Source: WRHT01 sp031550525 (GTDB lineage: Bacteria; Desulfobacterota; Desulfovibrionia; Desulfovibrionales; Desulfovibrionaceae). From it: a stretch of 64,000 nt of DNA. The stretch covers positions 62,001 through 126,000 of the forward strand of contig JAVBON010000006.1 of NCBI GenBank assembly GCA_031550525.1, written 5' to 3'. Under the pieces are notes generated by a model that searched no databases, was not told where the DNA came from, and worked only from the letters and a program-made list of their open reading frames with translations. The position numbers and the translations under genes are program-made. This document shows, one piece after another, positions 1-8,965 of the stretch. The stretch's first letter is position 1; each line of letters opens with the position of its first letter.

Positions 1-74
1 AGCCCTGCCGCTCATAGTCAATCCGTGCTGAAAATCCGAAAGCTCCGCCGTTTATAACCAACTGGCGGCATAAG

Positions 75-2441
75 TTATTTTAGCGTGAGCAAAGTCACGC
101 CGTCGCCGCCCTGATCTTCATTGGCCAAGGTAAAAGAAGCCACCTGCGGGTGCGTTTTAATATAAGCATGAATTTCGCGGCGTAAAGCGCCAGTGCCGCG
201 GCCATGCAAAATTTCCAGATCCTCGCGCCCGCTTAGTATGGCAGAATCAATAAAGGGCGCCAGCTCGGCCAGGGCCACATCCGCCCTTTTTCCACGCAAA
301 TCAAGGCGCAGGGAAAAGCCGGACGATGACGGCATCGATACGCCCCCGCGCGAGGCGGCAACGGGTTTGTCGCCGCCGCCGGTCATGGCCAAATCGGCCA
401 GTTCCGTCCACATGGTCACGCCGGATAAATCCAGCCGCACGCGCTTTTTGCGCGCATCAACCTCCAACACCCGGCCGTTTCTGCCCCAGGGCAGGTACTG
501 CAGCAGCACACCCGGCAAAAGACGCGCCAAATCTGGAGTATCTCCAACCGCCTGCCGCGCGGCGGCATTTTGCTCCAGCGCGTCTTTCTGAATATCGGCG
601 CGTATTTTGGAAAGGCTCTTAAGGGTCTGCTTGTGGGTTGCCCGCGAGGCCTTCCAATCGCGCAGAACGCTTTGCGCCTGCGCCTGAATATCGTCAAACA
701 GCTTCTGCTTTTCTTTGCTGAAACGCTCTTCCAACTGCTTGCGCTTCTGGTTATACGCATCGCGTTCCTGCTTAAGCAGTTCGGCTTCCTTTTCCCTATC
801 CACTGCCAACTGGTTAAGCCTTTCAATTAACTGGCCGGAGTCTTCGCCATCCAGCAGCAGATAATTATGCGCCCTTTTCAGCACCTGCTCGGGCAGGCCG
901 TGCTCGCGGGCCACATCCAGCGCCTGGCTGGCCCCGACCTGATCATAAATAAGCCGGAACAAAGGCTTTTTGGTCTTGGGGTCGAAAAGCACCGAAGCCG
1001 CGCGCACGCCTGGTTTGGAAAGAGCATAGGCCTTAAGGGCCGGAAAATGCGTGGCCGCGAAAATATAAGCCTCTTTAGCCATAATCTCGTCAATTACGGC
1101 CTGGGCCAGGGCTGCACCTTGCGAGGGGTCGGTGCCCGCGCCGAATTCGTCAAGAATAACCAGAGTGTCCGGGCCTATTTTGGCCCAGGCCCCGGCAAGC
1201 TGGGTAATTTGGGCCGTAAAGGTGGAGACGTTGTCTTCAAGGCTTTGGTCATCGCCTATAAAGGGCAAAATTTGCGTCCACAACGGCAGGCTGCTGCCCT
1301 GCCCAACCGGCGCAGGGATGCCGCACATGCCCATAAGAGCCATAATGCCCAGAGTTTTGAGGCACACGGTTTTGCCGCCGGCGTTTCCGCCGCTGATAAC
1401 AAGGGTTTTCTGGCCGTCTTTCAGGGTAATATCTGTCGCCACCGGCATGGGCTGCGCTCTTGCGCCAAGCCTTTCGGCTTTTTGTGGCAACAAGTGGGCG
1501 AGCATAAGCAACGGGTGGCGGGCATCCAGCAGGTGTACCGGCAAATTTGCGTCAAAGCGGATCAGGTTGCCGTCATACACCTGGCCAAGTTTGTGCCGGG
1601 CTTGCAGCACATCGGCATCCACCAGCAGGCCGTAAGCATTGTCCAGCAAAATTTTTTCGTCGCGCAGAAGTTGGGAAAGGTATAAAAAAACCTTGCGCTC
1701 TTCCTCACGCTCCTCCCGCTTTAGCCCCTGCAAGCGGTTGTTAAGCTCCACCAGAAACATCGGCTCGAAATAGCAGGTTTCTCCGGTTTGCGAATAATCG
1801 TGAATAATGCCCTGAAATTTGCCCTTGAAATTGCTTTTTAACGGCAGCACGTAACGATCCGAGGCCAGGGTCATGTATTCGTCCTGCACGTAATGCCCAA
1901 GGTTATACTGCCGTATAAAATCGCCCACCTTGCGGTTGCACTGCTGATGAATGCGCCTTATCTCGCCCCGCACCAGCACCAGCTCAGGCGAGGCCTCATC
2001 ACGCAAAAAACCATCGTCGCTAAGGCAACGGAAAAGCGCGCTCAGACTTTTTTGCGGCAAGGGACGCCCTGCGCAAAAGGCCAATAACAACGGCCAGGGC
2101 AAATCCGGCTTTTCACCCTGCAAAACGGATTCCACAAGGTTTTTGCACTGGCCCAGCACCTGGCGCAACGTCCAGAGGCCGTCCAGATCCAGCGGCTGTT
2201 TGGTGGATTCAAGAAAAGACAGCACCCCTTCAAGGCTTGGAAAATTGACCAGCTTGAAGCCCGTAAACTCAAGCCAGCGGCGGCCTTGCTCGAAAAAAGC
2301 GTTTTGGCCGTTTATTTGCTCGACACTGCCTGAAGGGTATAAATCAAGACAGGCCCGGCTTCCGGCTTCGGAAACCGCAAACCCGGCCAAATATGAAAGG
2401 AGTTTGGGGAACTCCAAAACCTGTAAAGAACGTGCGTCCAT
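75..2441 (-). CDS. mutS2: Endonuclease MutS2 (MutS-like ATPase with Smr domain)
   Basis: 788 residues, the normal length for MutS2. Residues about 1-300 form the MutS-type core and clamp. The ATPase follows, with Walker A GGNAGGKT at 351-358 and Walker B TLVILDE near 426-432. A charged coiled-coil linker spans about 530-640, and a C-terminal Smr nuclease domain (LDLRGKRADVAL, then LHGRGTG) spans about 710-788. MutS2 proteins lack the mismatch-recognition domain; known members act in recombination control and on collided ribosomes, so the exact role here is inferred. The start is ATG with only a weak Shine-Dalgarno. It appears to be a single transcription unit. The 74 bases before its stop hold nothing I can identify. 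Confidence 0.95.
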   Translation of the reverse strand: MDARSLQVLEFPKLLSYLAGFAVSEAGSRACLDLYPSGSVEQINGQNAFFEQGRRWLEFTGFKLVNFPSLEGVLSFLESTKQPLDLDGLWTLRQVLGQCKNLVESVLQGEKPDLPWPLLLAFCAGRPLPQKSLSALFRCLSDDGFLRDEASPELVLVRGEIRRIHQQCNRKVGDFIRQYNLGHYVQDEYMTLASDRYVLPLKSNFKGKFQGIIHDYSQTGETCYFEPMFLVELNNRLQGLKREEREEERKVFLYLSQLLRDEKILLDNAYGLLVDADVLQARHKLGQVYDGNLIRFDANLPVHLLDARHPLLMLAHLLPQKAERLGARAQPMPVATDITLKDGQKTLVISGGNAGGKTVCLKTLGIMALMGMCGIPAPVGQGSSLPLWTQILPFIGDDQSLEDNVSTFTAQITQLAGAWAKIGPDTLVILDEFGAGTDPSQGAALAQAVIDEIMAKEAYIFAATHFPALKAYALSKPGVRAASVLFDPKTKKPLFRLIYDQVGASQALDVAREHGLPEQVLKRAHNYLLLDGEDSGQLIERLNQLAVDREKEAELLKQERDAYNQKRKQLEERFSKEKQKLFDDIQAQAQSVLRDWKASRATHKQTLKSLSKIRADIQKDALEQNAAARQAVGDTPDLARLLPGVLLQYLPWGRNGRVLEVDARKKRVRLDLSGVTMWTELADLAMTGGGDKPVAASRGGVSMPSSSGFSLRLDLRGKRADVALAELAPFIDSAILSGREDLEILHGRGTGALRREIHAYIKTHPQVASFTLANEDQGGDGVTLLTLK

Positions 2442-2573
2442 TAGATAACTAAAGCGTTAAAAGCCAAACGCGGCGAGGGCGTGCGGTTTTATGGCCCAAG
2501 AGCCTTTGCCGCGCCGCCGGCGTTTATGTGTTAAGGCGGAACAGATCGCCCAGGCAAAAAGCGCATTCACTGC

Positions 2574-2612
2574 AAATGGCGGGAGTTTAAAAATATAAAA
2601 CTCCCGCCATTT
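2574..2612 (-). terminator. Terminator hairpin of rpsU
   Basis: A perfect 15-bp inverted repeat (2574-2588 and 2598-2612) with a 9-nt AT loop. It lies just past the rpsU stop on the minus strand. The stem is GC-rich in the middle with AAAT/ATTT at its base, so the U-rich part of a terminator is inside the stem rather than after it. Confidence 0.6.
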
Positions 2613-2645
2613 ATGCCATATTTGTCGAAAACCGCTTAAACAAGA

Positions 2646-2849
2646 CTAGTTGGAGTTCAACTTTCTCATTTTTTTCATCAAACGCTTACGCGCCGCAGCT
2701 TTTTTCTTTTTACGCATCACGCTTGGTTTTTCGTAATGCTGACGCTTCTTCATTTCAGAAAGGATACCGGCCTTTTCAACTTGTTTTTTGAAACGGCGCA
2801 AAGCAATGTCGAAGTTGTACTCATCTTCGTTAAGATATACACCTGGCAA
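2646..2849 (-). CDS. rpsU: 30S ribosomal protein S21
   Basis: 67 residues beginning MPGVYLNEDEYNF and ending in the basic tail RKRLMKKMRKLNSN, full length for bacterial S21. S21 is a late-joining 30S protein near the mRNA exit platform. I place the start at TTG (2849-2847): it gives the N-terminus I expect for the family and lies 6 nt after a very strong Shine-Dalgarno, AAGGGGGTG. A GTG nine bases upstream is in frame but lies inside that Shine-Dalgarno, so it is an unlikely start. The leader upstream can form a small hairpin (TTCC...GGAA) directly against the Shine-Dalgarno. Single gene with its own terminator. Confidence 0.93.
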   Translation of the reverse strand: MPGVYLNEDEYNFDIALRRFKKQVEKAGILSEMKKRQHYEKPSVMRKKKKAAARKRLMKKMRKLNSN

Positions 2850-2976
2850 AAAAATCACCCCCTTCCGAACCAGCGGAAGAAACGCTGCAAAATCTCAGTC
2901 AGTTGCGTAATGCCCTTGTATTTACGGGCAAAACCCGGATTGAAGCTCTCCCGCGACAAACCGTGACTGGAAATAA

Positions 2977-3015
2977 TTTGGGAGAAAAAAGACTGTTAGT
3001 CTTTTTTCTCCCAAA
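2977..3015 (-). terminator. Terminator of the HU / small membrane protein unit
   Basis: A perfect 18-bp inverted repeat (2977-2994 and 2998-3015) around the 3-nt loop GTT. The arms contain runs of six A or T. It follows the stop of the gene at 3125 in the minus direction and separates that unit from rpsU. Confidence 0.7.
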
Positions 3016-3124
3016 AAGCAAGTATTTAATCTAAAAATAATAAACCAGTTATACGAAAACCATGCCCGGCTGGCCGGATGCGCAATTTTCGCATTACAGC
3101 GCCAAACCACTGTAAAAGCGCAAA

Positions 3125-3316
3125 TTAATGATGCGCGCCACCGGCTTCCTCATTTTTGAGGTCTTTCATAGCCTTGCCGATGACCAGCGACGTGCCTATG
3201 CCCAAAGTGATGAGCACAAGGTACAATACGCCGAAAAATACAAAATGATCTGGCATCCACCACGGAATATCCCACGGCAGAGCGCTGTGAATGGTTTCGC
3301 CATGCTGCATTAACAC
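3125..3316 (-). CDS. Small single-span membrane protein, function unknown
   Basis: 63 residues. A polar N-terminus rich in H and W (residues 1-24) is followed by one hydrophobic span (about 26-48, FVFFGVLYLVLITLGIGTSLVIG) and a charged tail ending GGAHH. I do not recognise a family. It starts 23 bases after the HU stop and ends before a strong terminator, so it is probably co-transcribed with hup. The GTG at 3316 lies 7 nt from GGGGTG; an in-frame ATG two codons later is an alternative start. Reality is supported by the ribosome site, membrane span and operon position, not by homology. Confidence 0.7.
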   Translation of the reverse strand: MLMQHGETIHSALPWDIPWWMPDHFVFFGVLYLVLITLGIGTSLVIGKAMKDLKNEEAGGAHH

Positions 3317-3339
3317 AATAACACCCCTTAGCGACGTTA

Positions 3340-3612
3340 TTAGTTAACAGCGTCTTTAAGATTCTTGCCAGGACGGAATTTTACGACCTTGGAAGCAGGA
3401 ATTTTTATAGCGGCGCCGGTACGCGGGTTGCGGCCGGTGCGGGCCTTACGGGATTCAACAGAGAAGGTGCCAAAACCGGTGAGCGTAAGCTTGCCTTCTT
3501 TTACCAGAACTTCTTGTACGGCTTCAAGAAAGGCGTTAAGAGCGCGTTCAGCGCCAGCTTTGGTCATGGAAGCCTTGCCAGCAATTTTCGCAACCAAATC
3601 AGCTTTGGTCAT
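3340..3612 (-). CDS. hup: DNA-binding protein HU
   Basis: 90 residues, the typical length of the HU/IHF family. N-terminal MTKADLVAKIAGKASMTK gives the dimerisation helices. The DNA-binding arm carries the signature GFGTFSVESRKARTGRNPRTG and the C-terminus ends KFRPGKNLKDAVN. HU bends and compacts DNA non-specifically; the sequence does not settle HU versus IHF subtype, but the general form is HU. The ATG start has a clear GGAGG 8 nt upstream. It is followed by the small membrane protein gene and terminator. A weak promoter candidate lies about 100 bases upstream. Confidence 0.94.
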   Translation of the reverse strand: MTKADLVAKIAGKASMTKAGAERALNAFLEAVQEVLVKEGKLTLTGFGTFSVESRKARTGRNPRTGAAIKIPASKVVKFRPGKNLKDAVN

Positions 3613-3712
3613 AAGTAATTCCTCCTAGATGGTTTTACTCTTGGACATTAACTTAATTGGGTGTCTGCATCAGCAGGCTTCCCAGCCGCATTGTACGGCA
3701 CCTATATGGAGC

Positions 3713-3741
3713 AGACAACATGATTTTTCGTATAAAGTCAA
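3713..3741 (-). promoter_or_regulatory. Candidate sigma-70-type promoter of hup
   Basis: On the minus strand, TTGACT (3741-3736) is followed after 17 bases by TTGTCT (3718-3713). The -35 box is good and the -10 box poor. The position, about 100 bases before the hup start, is reasonable. Prediction only. Confidence 0.3.
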
Positions 3742-3838
3742 GTCTTTCACCAATAAGCCCAAGGCATAAGCAGGGTTTTGACTTTTGCAAAATACAAAAT
3801 AACCTATAAAACCAGACTATTGACCATGGAAGTCAAAA

Positions 3839-4612
3839 TTAAAAAAGTTCTGATAATGATCTGCACAACAGCGGAGGTATGTTCTCAATTCTATCCATGG
3901 GCGATACCCCGTGGCGCTCAAGCAAAAGGGCATCGTGGCCGTGAGCGCGTAAAACCGTGCCCATTTGCTTGCGGCGTTGTTGAAACAATATTTTAAGCAA
4001 ATATGCCAATTTTTCAGGGTGCGCGGGTTTATCTTCCGCCGGAAGAGGCTCAAGGCTTATTACAGCGGACCATACCTTTGGCCTTGGCAAAAAGACCTGC
4101 GGAGGCACCAAAAACTCCAGGCGCGGCTTGCAAAAGTTTTGCATCCAGACGGAAAGAGCCCCATAGGCGCTGGTGGAGGGCAAAGCCGCAACCCGCTGGG
4201 CAACTTCTTTTTGCACCATAAAAACAGCGCGGGTAAGCCCGCTTGCCTGACTGACAATATCCCACATTAGAGGCGAAGCTATATTGTAAGGCAGGTTGCC
4301 TGCAATTTTTACGGGCGTGGAGTAAGAAGGCCAATCCTGCCTAAGGGCGTCGCCGGTAATAACCCGCAGCGGCAAAGCGCAGTCGCGCGCTTTATTGGCG
4401 TGCTCCGCTGCCCAGTAGTCATCTTTTTCCACCAAGGTTAGCGAAGCTGGCGCGGCCTCCAGTAAAAAGCCTGTAAGCATGCCGGGGCCGGGGCCTATCT
4501 CCAGCACATGATCATGCGGCTGAACGCCCAGTGCGCCTACAATTTTACGGGCGATGTTTTTGTCCTGCAAAAAATTTTGGCCCAGGCTTTTTTTGGCTTT
4601 TGGCTGCTGCAT
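3839..4612 (-). CDS. rsmA: 16S rRNA dimethyladenosine transferase RsmA (KsgA)
   Basis: 257 residues. It dimethylates the two adjacent adenines in the 3'-terminal hairpin of 16S rRNA using S-adenosylmethionine, a late small-subunit check. The N-terminus KKSLGQNFLQD is the family hallmark. SAM-binding motif I is VLEIGPGPG (36-44) and catalytic motif IV is NLPYN (106-110). The start ATG lies five bases beyond the fusA stop, so the gene is very probably translated from the fusA message. Confidence 0.95.
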   Translation of the reverse strand: MQQPKAKKSLGQNFLQDKNIARKIVGALGVQPHDHVLEIGPGPGMLTGFLLEAAPASLTLVEKDDYWAAEHANKARDCALPLRVITGDALRQDWPSYSTPVKIAGNLPYNIASPLMWDIVSQASGLTRAVFMVQKEVAQRVAALPSTSAYGALSVWMQNFCKPRLEFLVPPQVFLPRPKVWSAVISLEPLPAEDKPAHPEKLAYLLKILFQQRRKQMGTVLRAHGHDALLLERHGVSPMDRIENIPPLLCRSLSELF

Positions 4613-4617
4613 ATCTT

Positions 4618-6675
4618 TTACATGGCGTCAAAGCGCTCAAAGCGCATCAACAGGCCCGCCCTGCCCTGCGTGGCGGAGCGCAGCTTGGTGGAAAAACCGA
4701 ACAGCTCGCGCATGGGCGCAAGGGATTTAATAATTTTCTGCTCGCCTCTTTCGTGCATGTCTTCAATCTTGCCGCCATGGGAGTTAAGCAAGTTTAGCGC
4801 CGCGCCCAAAAACCCTTCCGGCACTGATATTTCAACATGCATTACCGGCTCAAGCAGCACGGGCGAGGCCGCCTCAAGGGCGCCCTTTATGGCTGCAACC
4901 GCCGCCATGTGGTAGCCAGCGGGAGAAGACGCGCCCTCGCGGCGTTGCAGGCCTGTAATTTCAACCTGCACGTCTTGCACGGGAAAACCCTTTACCACGC
5001 CGGAGTGCAGGCTATCTGCAATACCCTGCTCCACTTCGCTCAGCCATTGTTTCGGCCAGCCTTCCGTATCAAAGGCCCAGCGCAAGGCATTGCCCTGCCC
5101 GCGCTCGCGCGGCGCCACGCCAAGCGTTACAGCGCCGTAATGCGCCACCTCGCCCAGCTCGCGGTCAAAAACCCCTTCGGCCGAGGCGGCTTTACGGATG
5201 CTCTCCTGGCATACAACCTGCGGGTTGCCCACACGCGGGCTGATAGCGTATTCGCGGCGGATGCGATCATGCAGCACCTCAAGGTGCAGCTCGCCCATGC
5301 CGGAAACAATGCGCTGGCCCGAAGCTTCGTCCAGTTCCACCTTTAAAGTGGGGTCTTCCAAGGCGTAACGGTTAAGCACCTCGTCCAGCTTTTCGCCTTC
5401 GGCACTGTTTTTCGGCTCAAACGCCACAGAAATTACCGGACGGTAGGCCGTTATATTTTCCAGCAACAGGGGGTGCTCTTTGCTGGTTATGGAATCTCCG
5501 GTATAAACCGAACGCAGGCCTTGCACGGCCACAATATCTCCCGGTCCGGCTGCGGCAATTGGCTCCCGCGCGTCGGCGTCAAGGCGGAAAATGCGCGTAA
5601 TGCGCTCGGCCTCGCCCCTGGTGGCGTTATAACAGGCCATGCCTTCGCTGATGCTGCCAGAATACAAACGCAGCAACGAGAGTTTGCGCCCCCCTTCCAA
5701 AAAAAGCTTAAATACCAGCGCGGCAAGAGGAGCGCGGGAATCTGCCTTTATTTCAACCTTGCGGTTTTGGCCCTTTATCAGTTCCTCAGCCTCAGAAGGC
5801 ACGGCTTCCGCAGGGTTGGGCATAAAATCCACCACCCCGTCCAGCAACAATTGCACACCGGTATTGCGCAAGGCCGAGCCGGCGTATACCGGCACAACCC
5901 TGCGCCCCAGCACTGCTTTGCGTAGCGCCGCCTTTAAAGCGCCCAGTGTCGGAGCTTTGCCTGAAAGGTACTGCTCCATAATATTGTCGTCTTCGTCCGC
6001 TGCGGCTTCCACAAGCTTTTCGCGCCAGGGGGCCGCCAAGGCAGCCTCGTTTTCGCTCAGCGGGGCGCGGGTATACACGCGGCCGTTGGAGGCCTCGTCA
6101 AAATCCACGCGCTCCAGAGTAAGCAGGTCTATAACCGCTTCAAAATTTTCTTCTTCGCCTATGGGTATGCTTACGGCCACCGGGTTTGCCCCAAGAATAT
6201 CGCGTATTTCACCCACAACCCTGCTGAAAGACGCCCCGGCCCTATCCATTTTATTGATAAAAGCCATCTTGGGCACGCCAAAACGCTCAGCCTGCCTCCA
6301 AACGGTTTCCGATTGCGGCTCCACCCCTCCCACTGCGCAAAACACGCCCACGGCGCCATCCAGCACGCGCAGGCAACGTTCCACCTCTATGCTGAAATCA
6401 ACGTGGCCCGGAGTATCAATAATATTTATGCTATGCCCGTTCCAGCCGCAGGTACTGCAGGCCGATGCAATGGTAATGCCGCGCTCCTGCTCCTCCGGCA
6501 TAAAATCCATGGTAGCCGCGCCTTCGTGCACTTCGCCCATGCGGTGGATTTTGCTGGTGTAAAACAGAATACGCTCGGTAAGCGTGGTTTTGCCCGCGTC
6601 AATATGGGCTATTATGCCTATATTTCGCAAAATAGACATATAGTCTTCAAGAGCTTTGGCGGATGCTGCGTCCAT
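4618..6675 (-). CDS. fusA: Translation elongation factor G (non-str-operon copy)
   Basis: 685 residues, a complete EF-G: P-loop AHIDAGKT (23-30), switch/G3 DTPGH (87-91), G4 NKMD (141-144), followed by domains II to V. EF-G catalyses translocation and, with RRF, ribosome recycling. The ATG at 6675 has GGAG 7 nt upstream, so I keep the 12-residue N-terminal extension; an internal ATG (MSILRNIG) has no good ribosome site. The gene is not next to rpsL, rpsG or tuf but sits between an unknown gene (3-base gap) and rsmA (5-base gap). This suggests a second EF-G paralogue, though the rest of the genome is not visible. Confidence 0.93.
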   Translation of the reverse strand: MDAASAKALEDYMSILRNIGIIAHIDAGKTTLTERILFYTSKIHRMGEVHEGAATMDFMPEEQERGITIASACSTCGWNGHSINIIDTPGHVDFSIEVERCLRVLDGAVGVFCAVGGVEPQSETVWRQAERFGVPKMAFINKMDRAGASFSRVVGEIRDILGANPVAVSIPIGEEENFEAVIDLLTLERVDFDEASNGRVYTRAPLSENEAALAAPWREKLVEAAADEDDNIMEQYLSGKAPTLGALKAALRKAVLGRRVVPVYAGSALRNTGVQLLLDGVVDFMPNPAEAVPSEAEELIKGQNRKVEIKADSRAPLAALVFKLFLEGGRKLSLLRLYSGSISEGMACYNATRGEAERITRIFRLDADAREPIAAAGPGDIVAVQGLRSVYTGDSITSKEHPLLLENITAYRPVISVAFEPKNSAEGEKLDEVLNRYALEDPTLKVELDEASGQRIVSGMGELHLEVLHDRIRREYAISPRVGNPQVVCQESIRKAASAEGVFDRELGEVAHYGAVTLGVAPRERGQGNALRWAFDTEGWPKQWLSEVEQGIADSLHSGVVKGFPVQDVQVEITGLQRREGASSPAGYHMAAVAAIKGALEAASPVLLEPVMHVEISVPEGFLGAALNLLNSHGGKIEDMHERGEQKIIKSLAPMRELFGFSTKLRSATQGRAGLLMRFERFDAM

Positions 6676-6678
6676 TGA

Positions 6679-7527
6679 TTAACTCCGGCGTGTTTTACCG
6701 GCAATTGCGTATTGCTGTTTGTTAAATTTTTCCGGGCCAAGCCCCGGCCAAAGCCAAAAACACTCCTGGCCGGGCTGCAAAACCAGCCTGGCCGGCGCTG
6801 GTTTGTTTGTGGGTAAAAGACAACAAAGCCCGTTGTTGTCGCTTATAAGAGCATCCGGATAAACGGCATTTAAAAACTCAGCCAGCGGCGCGATGCGCGC
6901 GTCCGGGTGCAGCCAGCTCAACAAGGGCAGGTTTGCAAGGCTGTTGTCGCCTGCATCCAGCGCAATGTTAATGGCCACCGGCAGAGCGCAAACCTGATGG
7001 CCGCAAAGCGAGGCCTGCTTTAAAAGCTCACCGGCCCCTTCGTCTTGTCCAAGGCAGACGAGGCACCCTTCGCCACCCTGCCCGCAACCGGCCAGGTGTT
7101 GCAGCAAAGAGGCGCACTGCTCTTGCGGCAGGCTGTAAACATATTCCTGCCCCAAAAGCTCCAGAGCGGCGGATAGTGATGGATGCAAAGGCGAAGAGCC
7201 ACCCCGGCGGCAAATGAATATGCGCTCCACCCCGGCGGCCAGAGCGGGAAAAACGGCCGCAATCAACCCCGCTGGCGAGGCGTAGCCCTCGGCAAAAACA
7301 AACATGGCCCAATCTTTTGGCCTAACCAAACAGACAGCGGCGGAATCGGACAAATGCCGCATGCGCCCACCGTCATTAGCGCCTTCCCAAAGTTTATACA
7401 GCATGGCTATTTGGGTTTTAAGCGCGGCGCGCAACTGCGGCGCGAGCTTGTCGTAGGCTCCGGGGCCGGGGTCTATTTCGTACCGTACGAGCCAGTCTGG
7501 AAAATATGCATCCATAAACCGCACCAT
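6679..7527 (-). CDS. Uncharacterised 282-residue protein upstream of EF-G
   Basis: I do not recognise a family with confidence. The protein has no signal peptide or membrane span. The N-terminus (YFPDWLVRYEIDPGPGAYDKL) is followed by an Ala/Leu-rich alpha-beta region (about 75-110) and seven or more cysteines scattered through 150-240. The stretch WAMFVFAEGYASPAGLIAAV faintly recalls the histidinol dehydrogenase fold, but no catalytic motif supports that. Its stop lies three bases before the fusA start, so it heads a three-gene unit with EF-G and rsmA. A second start, MDAYFPDW at 7515, is preceded by GGTGCGG and may be the true one. Confidence 0.75.
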   Translation of the reverse strand: MVRFMDAYFPDWLVRYEIDPGPGAYDKLAPQLRAALKTQIAMLYKLWEGANDGGRMRHLSDSAAVCLVRPKDWAMFVFAEGYASPAGLIAAVFPALAAGVERIFICRRGGSSPLHPSLSAALELLGQEYVYSLPQEQCASLLQHLAGCGQGGEGCLVCLGQDEGAGELLKQASLCGHQVCALPVAINIALDAGDNSLANLPLLSWLHPDARIAPLAEFLNAVYPDALISDNNGLCCLLPTNKPAPARLVLQPGQECFWLWPGLGPEKFNKQQYAIAGKTRRS

Positions 7528-7540
7528 GTGTTTTAAAGTA

Positions 7541-7564
7541 AAAAACGTCCCTTGGGACGTTTTT
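7541..7564 (-). terminator. Terminator of the gene at 7577-8761
   Basis: Inverted repeat AAAAACGTCCC / GGGACGTTTTT with a minimal loop. It lies between the 7577 stop and the next minus-strand gene. The A and T tracts at both ends make it usable in either direction. Confidence 0.75.
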
Positions 7565-7576
7565 GTAGCTTTGGAA

Positions 7577-8761
7577 TTATCCGCCCAAAACAGGTTTGCC
7601 CAGCTTGCGTTTGAGCATATTCAATTTAATCAGGGATCGCAATTCGTCATCGGTCAAACCCTGAATGTACTTGCCGCCGGAGAGCAGGGTCTGAAATTCA
7701 TCACGCTCAAGTATGTCGTCGTTTTTTGAAAGCCTTGCCAACTCCTGCGAATACGGCTCCAGCAGTTTGAGCATGGAGGCGCGGTCATAAGCGTGGGCCG
7801 TGGAGTTTATTGCCTCAAGGTGTTCGGCGCTTACCCCTTTTTTATTGTCCATAACCGTCATCATTCCGGCAAAATTGCGATCCGCGCCGGAGAGAATGTG
7901 CGAGCGTTTAACCACATTCATGCCCGACCACCCGGCTTTAAGCCACTTGAACATGGAGTAGCCGGTGGTTTTATCGTCAACGGGGAAAATAAGCGTAATG
8001 GCGCTGGAGGCATACATATAGGTGCTCATCCAGCCAAGGCCGGTGGCAGTGCCGCCCTCATCCTTGGTAAATACGAAATCCCAGTTACTGTATGGCGGCA
8101 CGAAGCCGCCCTTTTTACCGGTTTCCGACTTTCCGTCCTGCCAGGTTATAGACATGATCATGGGCGTATTTTTGTACCGGAACAACAACATCATGTTGTT
8201 CTGCTTGTACACATAATAACTGCCGCTGAAATCGTCAGGGGTTATTTCTTCATACTCATTGTTGCGCAACACTCTTGGGGTTTCAGCAAACTCGCCCAGC
8301 ATAGCCCATAGGGGTTTTTCCAGGTTTAAAACCTCACTATCCGGCAACAGGTAACCTCTTCTGATGGCGGCTGGGTACAAAAGCTCGGATGAAATTTTTG
8401 GGTTGTAAAAATAACGCAGGCATGCGTCAAAAGATTTATCTATGGTTTGACGCCAGAAAATACCTACCCCTTCAGAGCGTTTTTCAGGGTGCGGAGAGCG
8501 GCTGCTGCCGTCCGCCACCACCATATACTCCAGAATCGGCGCAAGCTCGGTGGCCGATGGAATGGCCTTGCCCTTTTTATTTAGCGAAAGCACCCGGTCG
8601 ATAACGCTTTCCACCTTTGAATTGATGGAAGCGCCAGGTTTGAACATTGTGAACGTCCCAGACAAAGCGGCATCGGCCGCATAGGCTGAGTAATCGTAAA
8701 AAACAAACAAGCACAGCAGAATTGCGGACAATCTGCCGCAAGCGTTATTTATTTTTGGCAT
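7577..8761 (-). CDS. Exported protein of unknown function
   Basis: 394 residues. Residues 1-28 look like a signal peptide: a basic start, the hydrophobic core LSAILLCLFVFYDYSAY, and a plausible cut after AYA. The mature part (SGTFTMFKPGASINSKVESV...) is rich in aromatic residues and contains a beta-rich middle (VYKQNNMMLLFRYKNTPMIMSITWQDG). The last 100 residues are helical. I recognise no enzyme motif or family. It is transcribed alone, with its own terminator, opposite to the gene at 8962. A periplasmic location is inferred from the signal peptide and from the lack of a lipobox or later membrane span. Confidence 0.8.
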   Translation of the reverse strand: MPKINNACGRLSAILLCLFVFYDYSAYAADAALSGTFTMFKPGASINSKVESVIDRVLSLNKKGKAIPSATELAPILEYMVVADGSSRSPHPEKRSEGVGIFWRQTIDKSFDACLRYFYNPKISSELLYPAAIRRGYLLPDSEVLNLEKPLWAMLGEFAETPRVLRNNEYEEITPDDFSGSYYVYKQNNMMLLFRYKNTPMIMSITWQDGKSETGKKGGFVPPYSNWDFVFTKDEGGTATGLGWMSTYMYASSAITLIFPVDDKTTGYSMFKWLKAGWSGMNVVKRSHILSGADRNFAGMMTVMDNKKGVSAEHLEAINSTAHAYDRASMLKLLEPYSQELARLSKNDDILERDEFQTLLSGGKYIQGLTDDELRSLIKLNMLKRKLGKPVLGG

Positions 8762-8938
8762 CAGTAAAAAACTCGGTAGGGTTTGAAGTAAGCACCTTCA
8801 CGCATGGCGCGCAGTATTTCACAACCAGCCATATTTTACAATTCAAAATTTTTTGCCGCGCAAATGCAAGCTTGGCGATAAAAGTAAAAACTGGCATTGA
8901 ACTTGCTTAAAAAAGTCCAAATGCTTGGAGGGAAAAAA

Positions 8939-8965
8939 ATGCAGGCAACAAGGAGCATGGCGTGA
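8939..8965 (+). CDS. Possible 8-codon leader ORF coupled to the next gene
   Basis: ATG at 8939 is preceded by a strong Shine-Dalgarno (GGAGGG, 5 nt away) and encodes only MQATRSMA before TGA. The stop overlaps the next gene's GTG start in the sequence GTGA. This is the layout of translational coupling. It is too short to test by coding statistics, so I rely on the ribosome site and the overlap. Confidence 0.35.
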   Translation: MQATRSMA

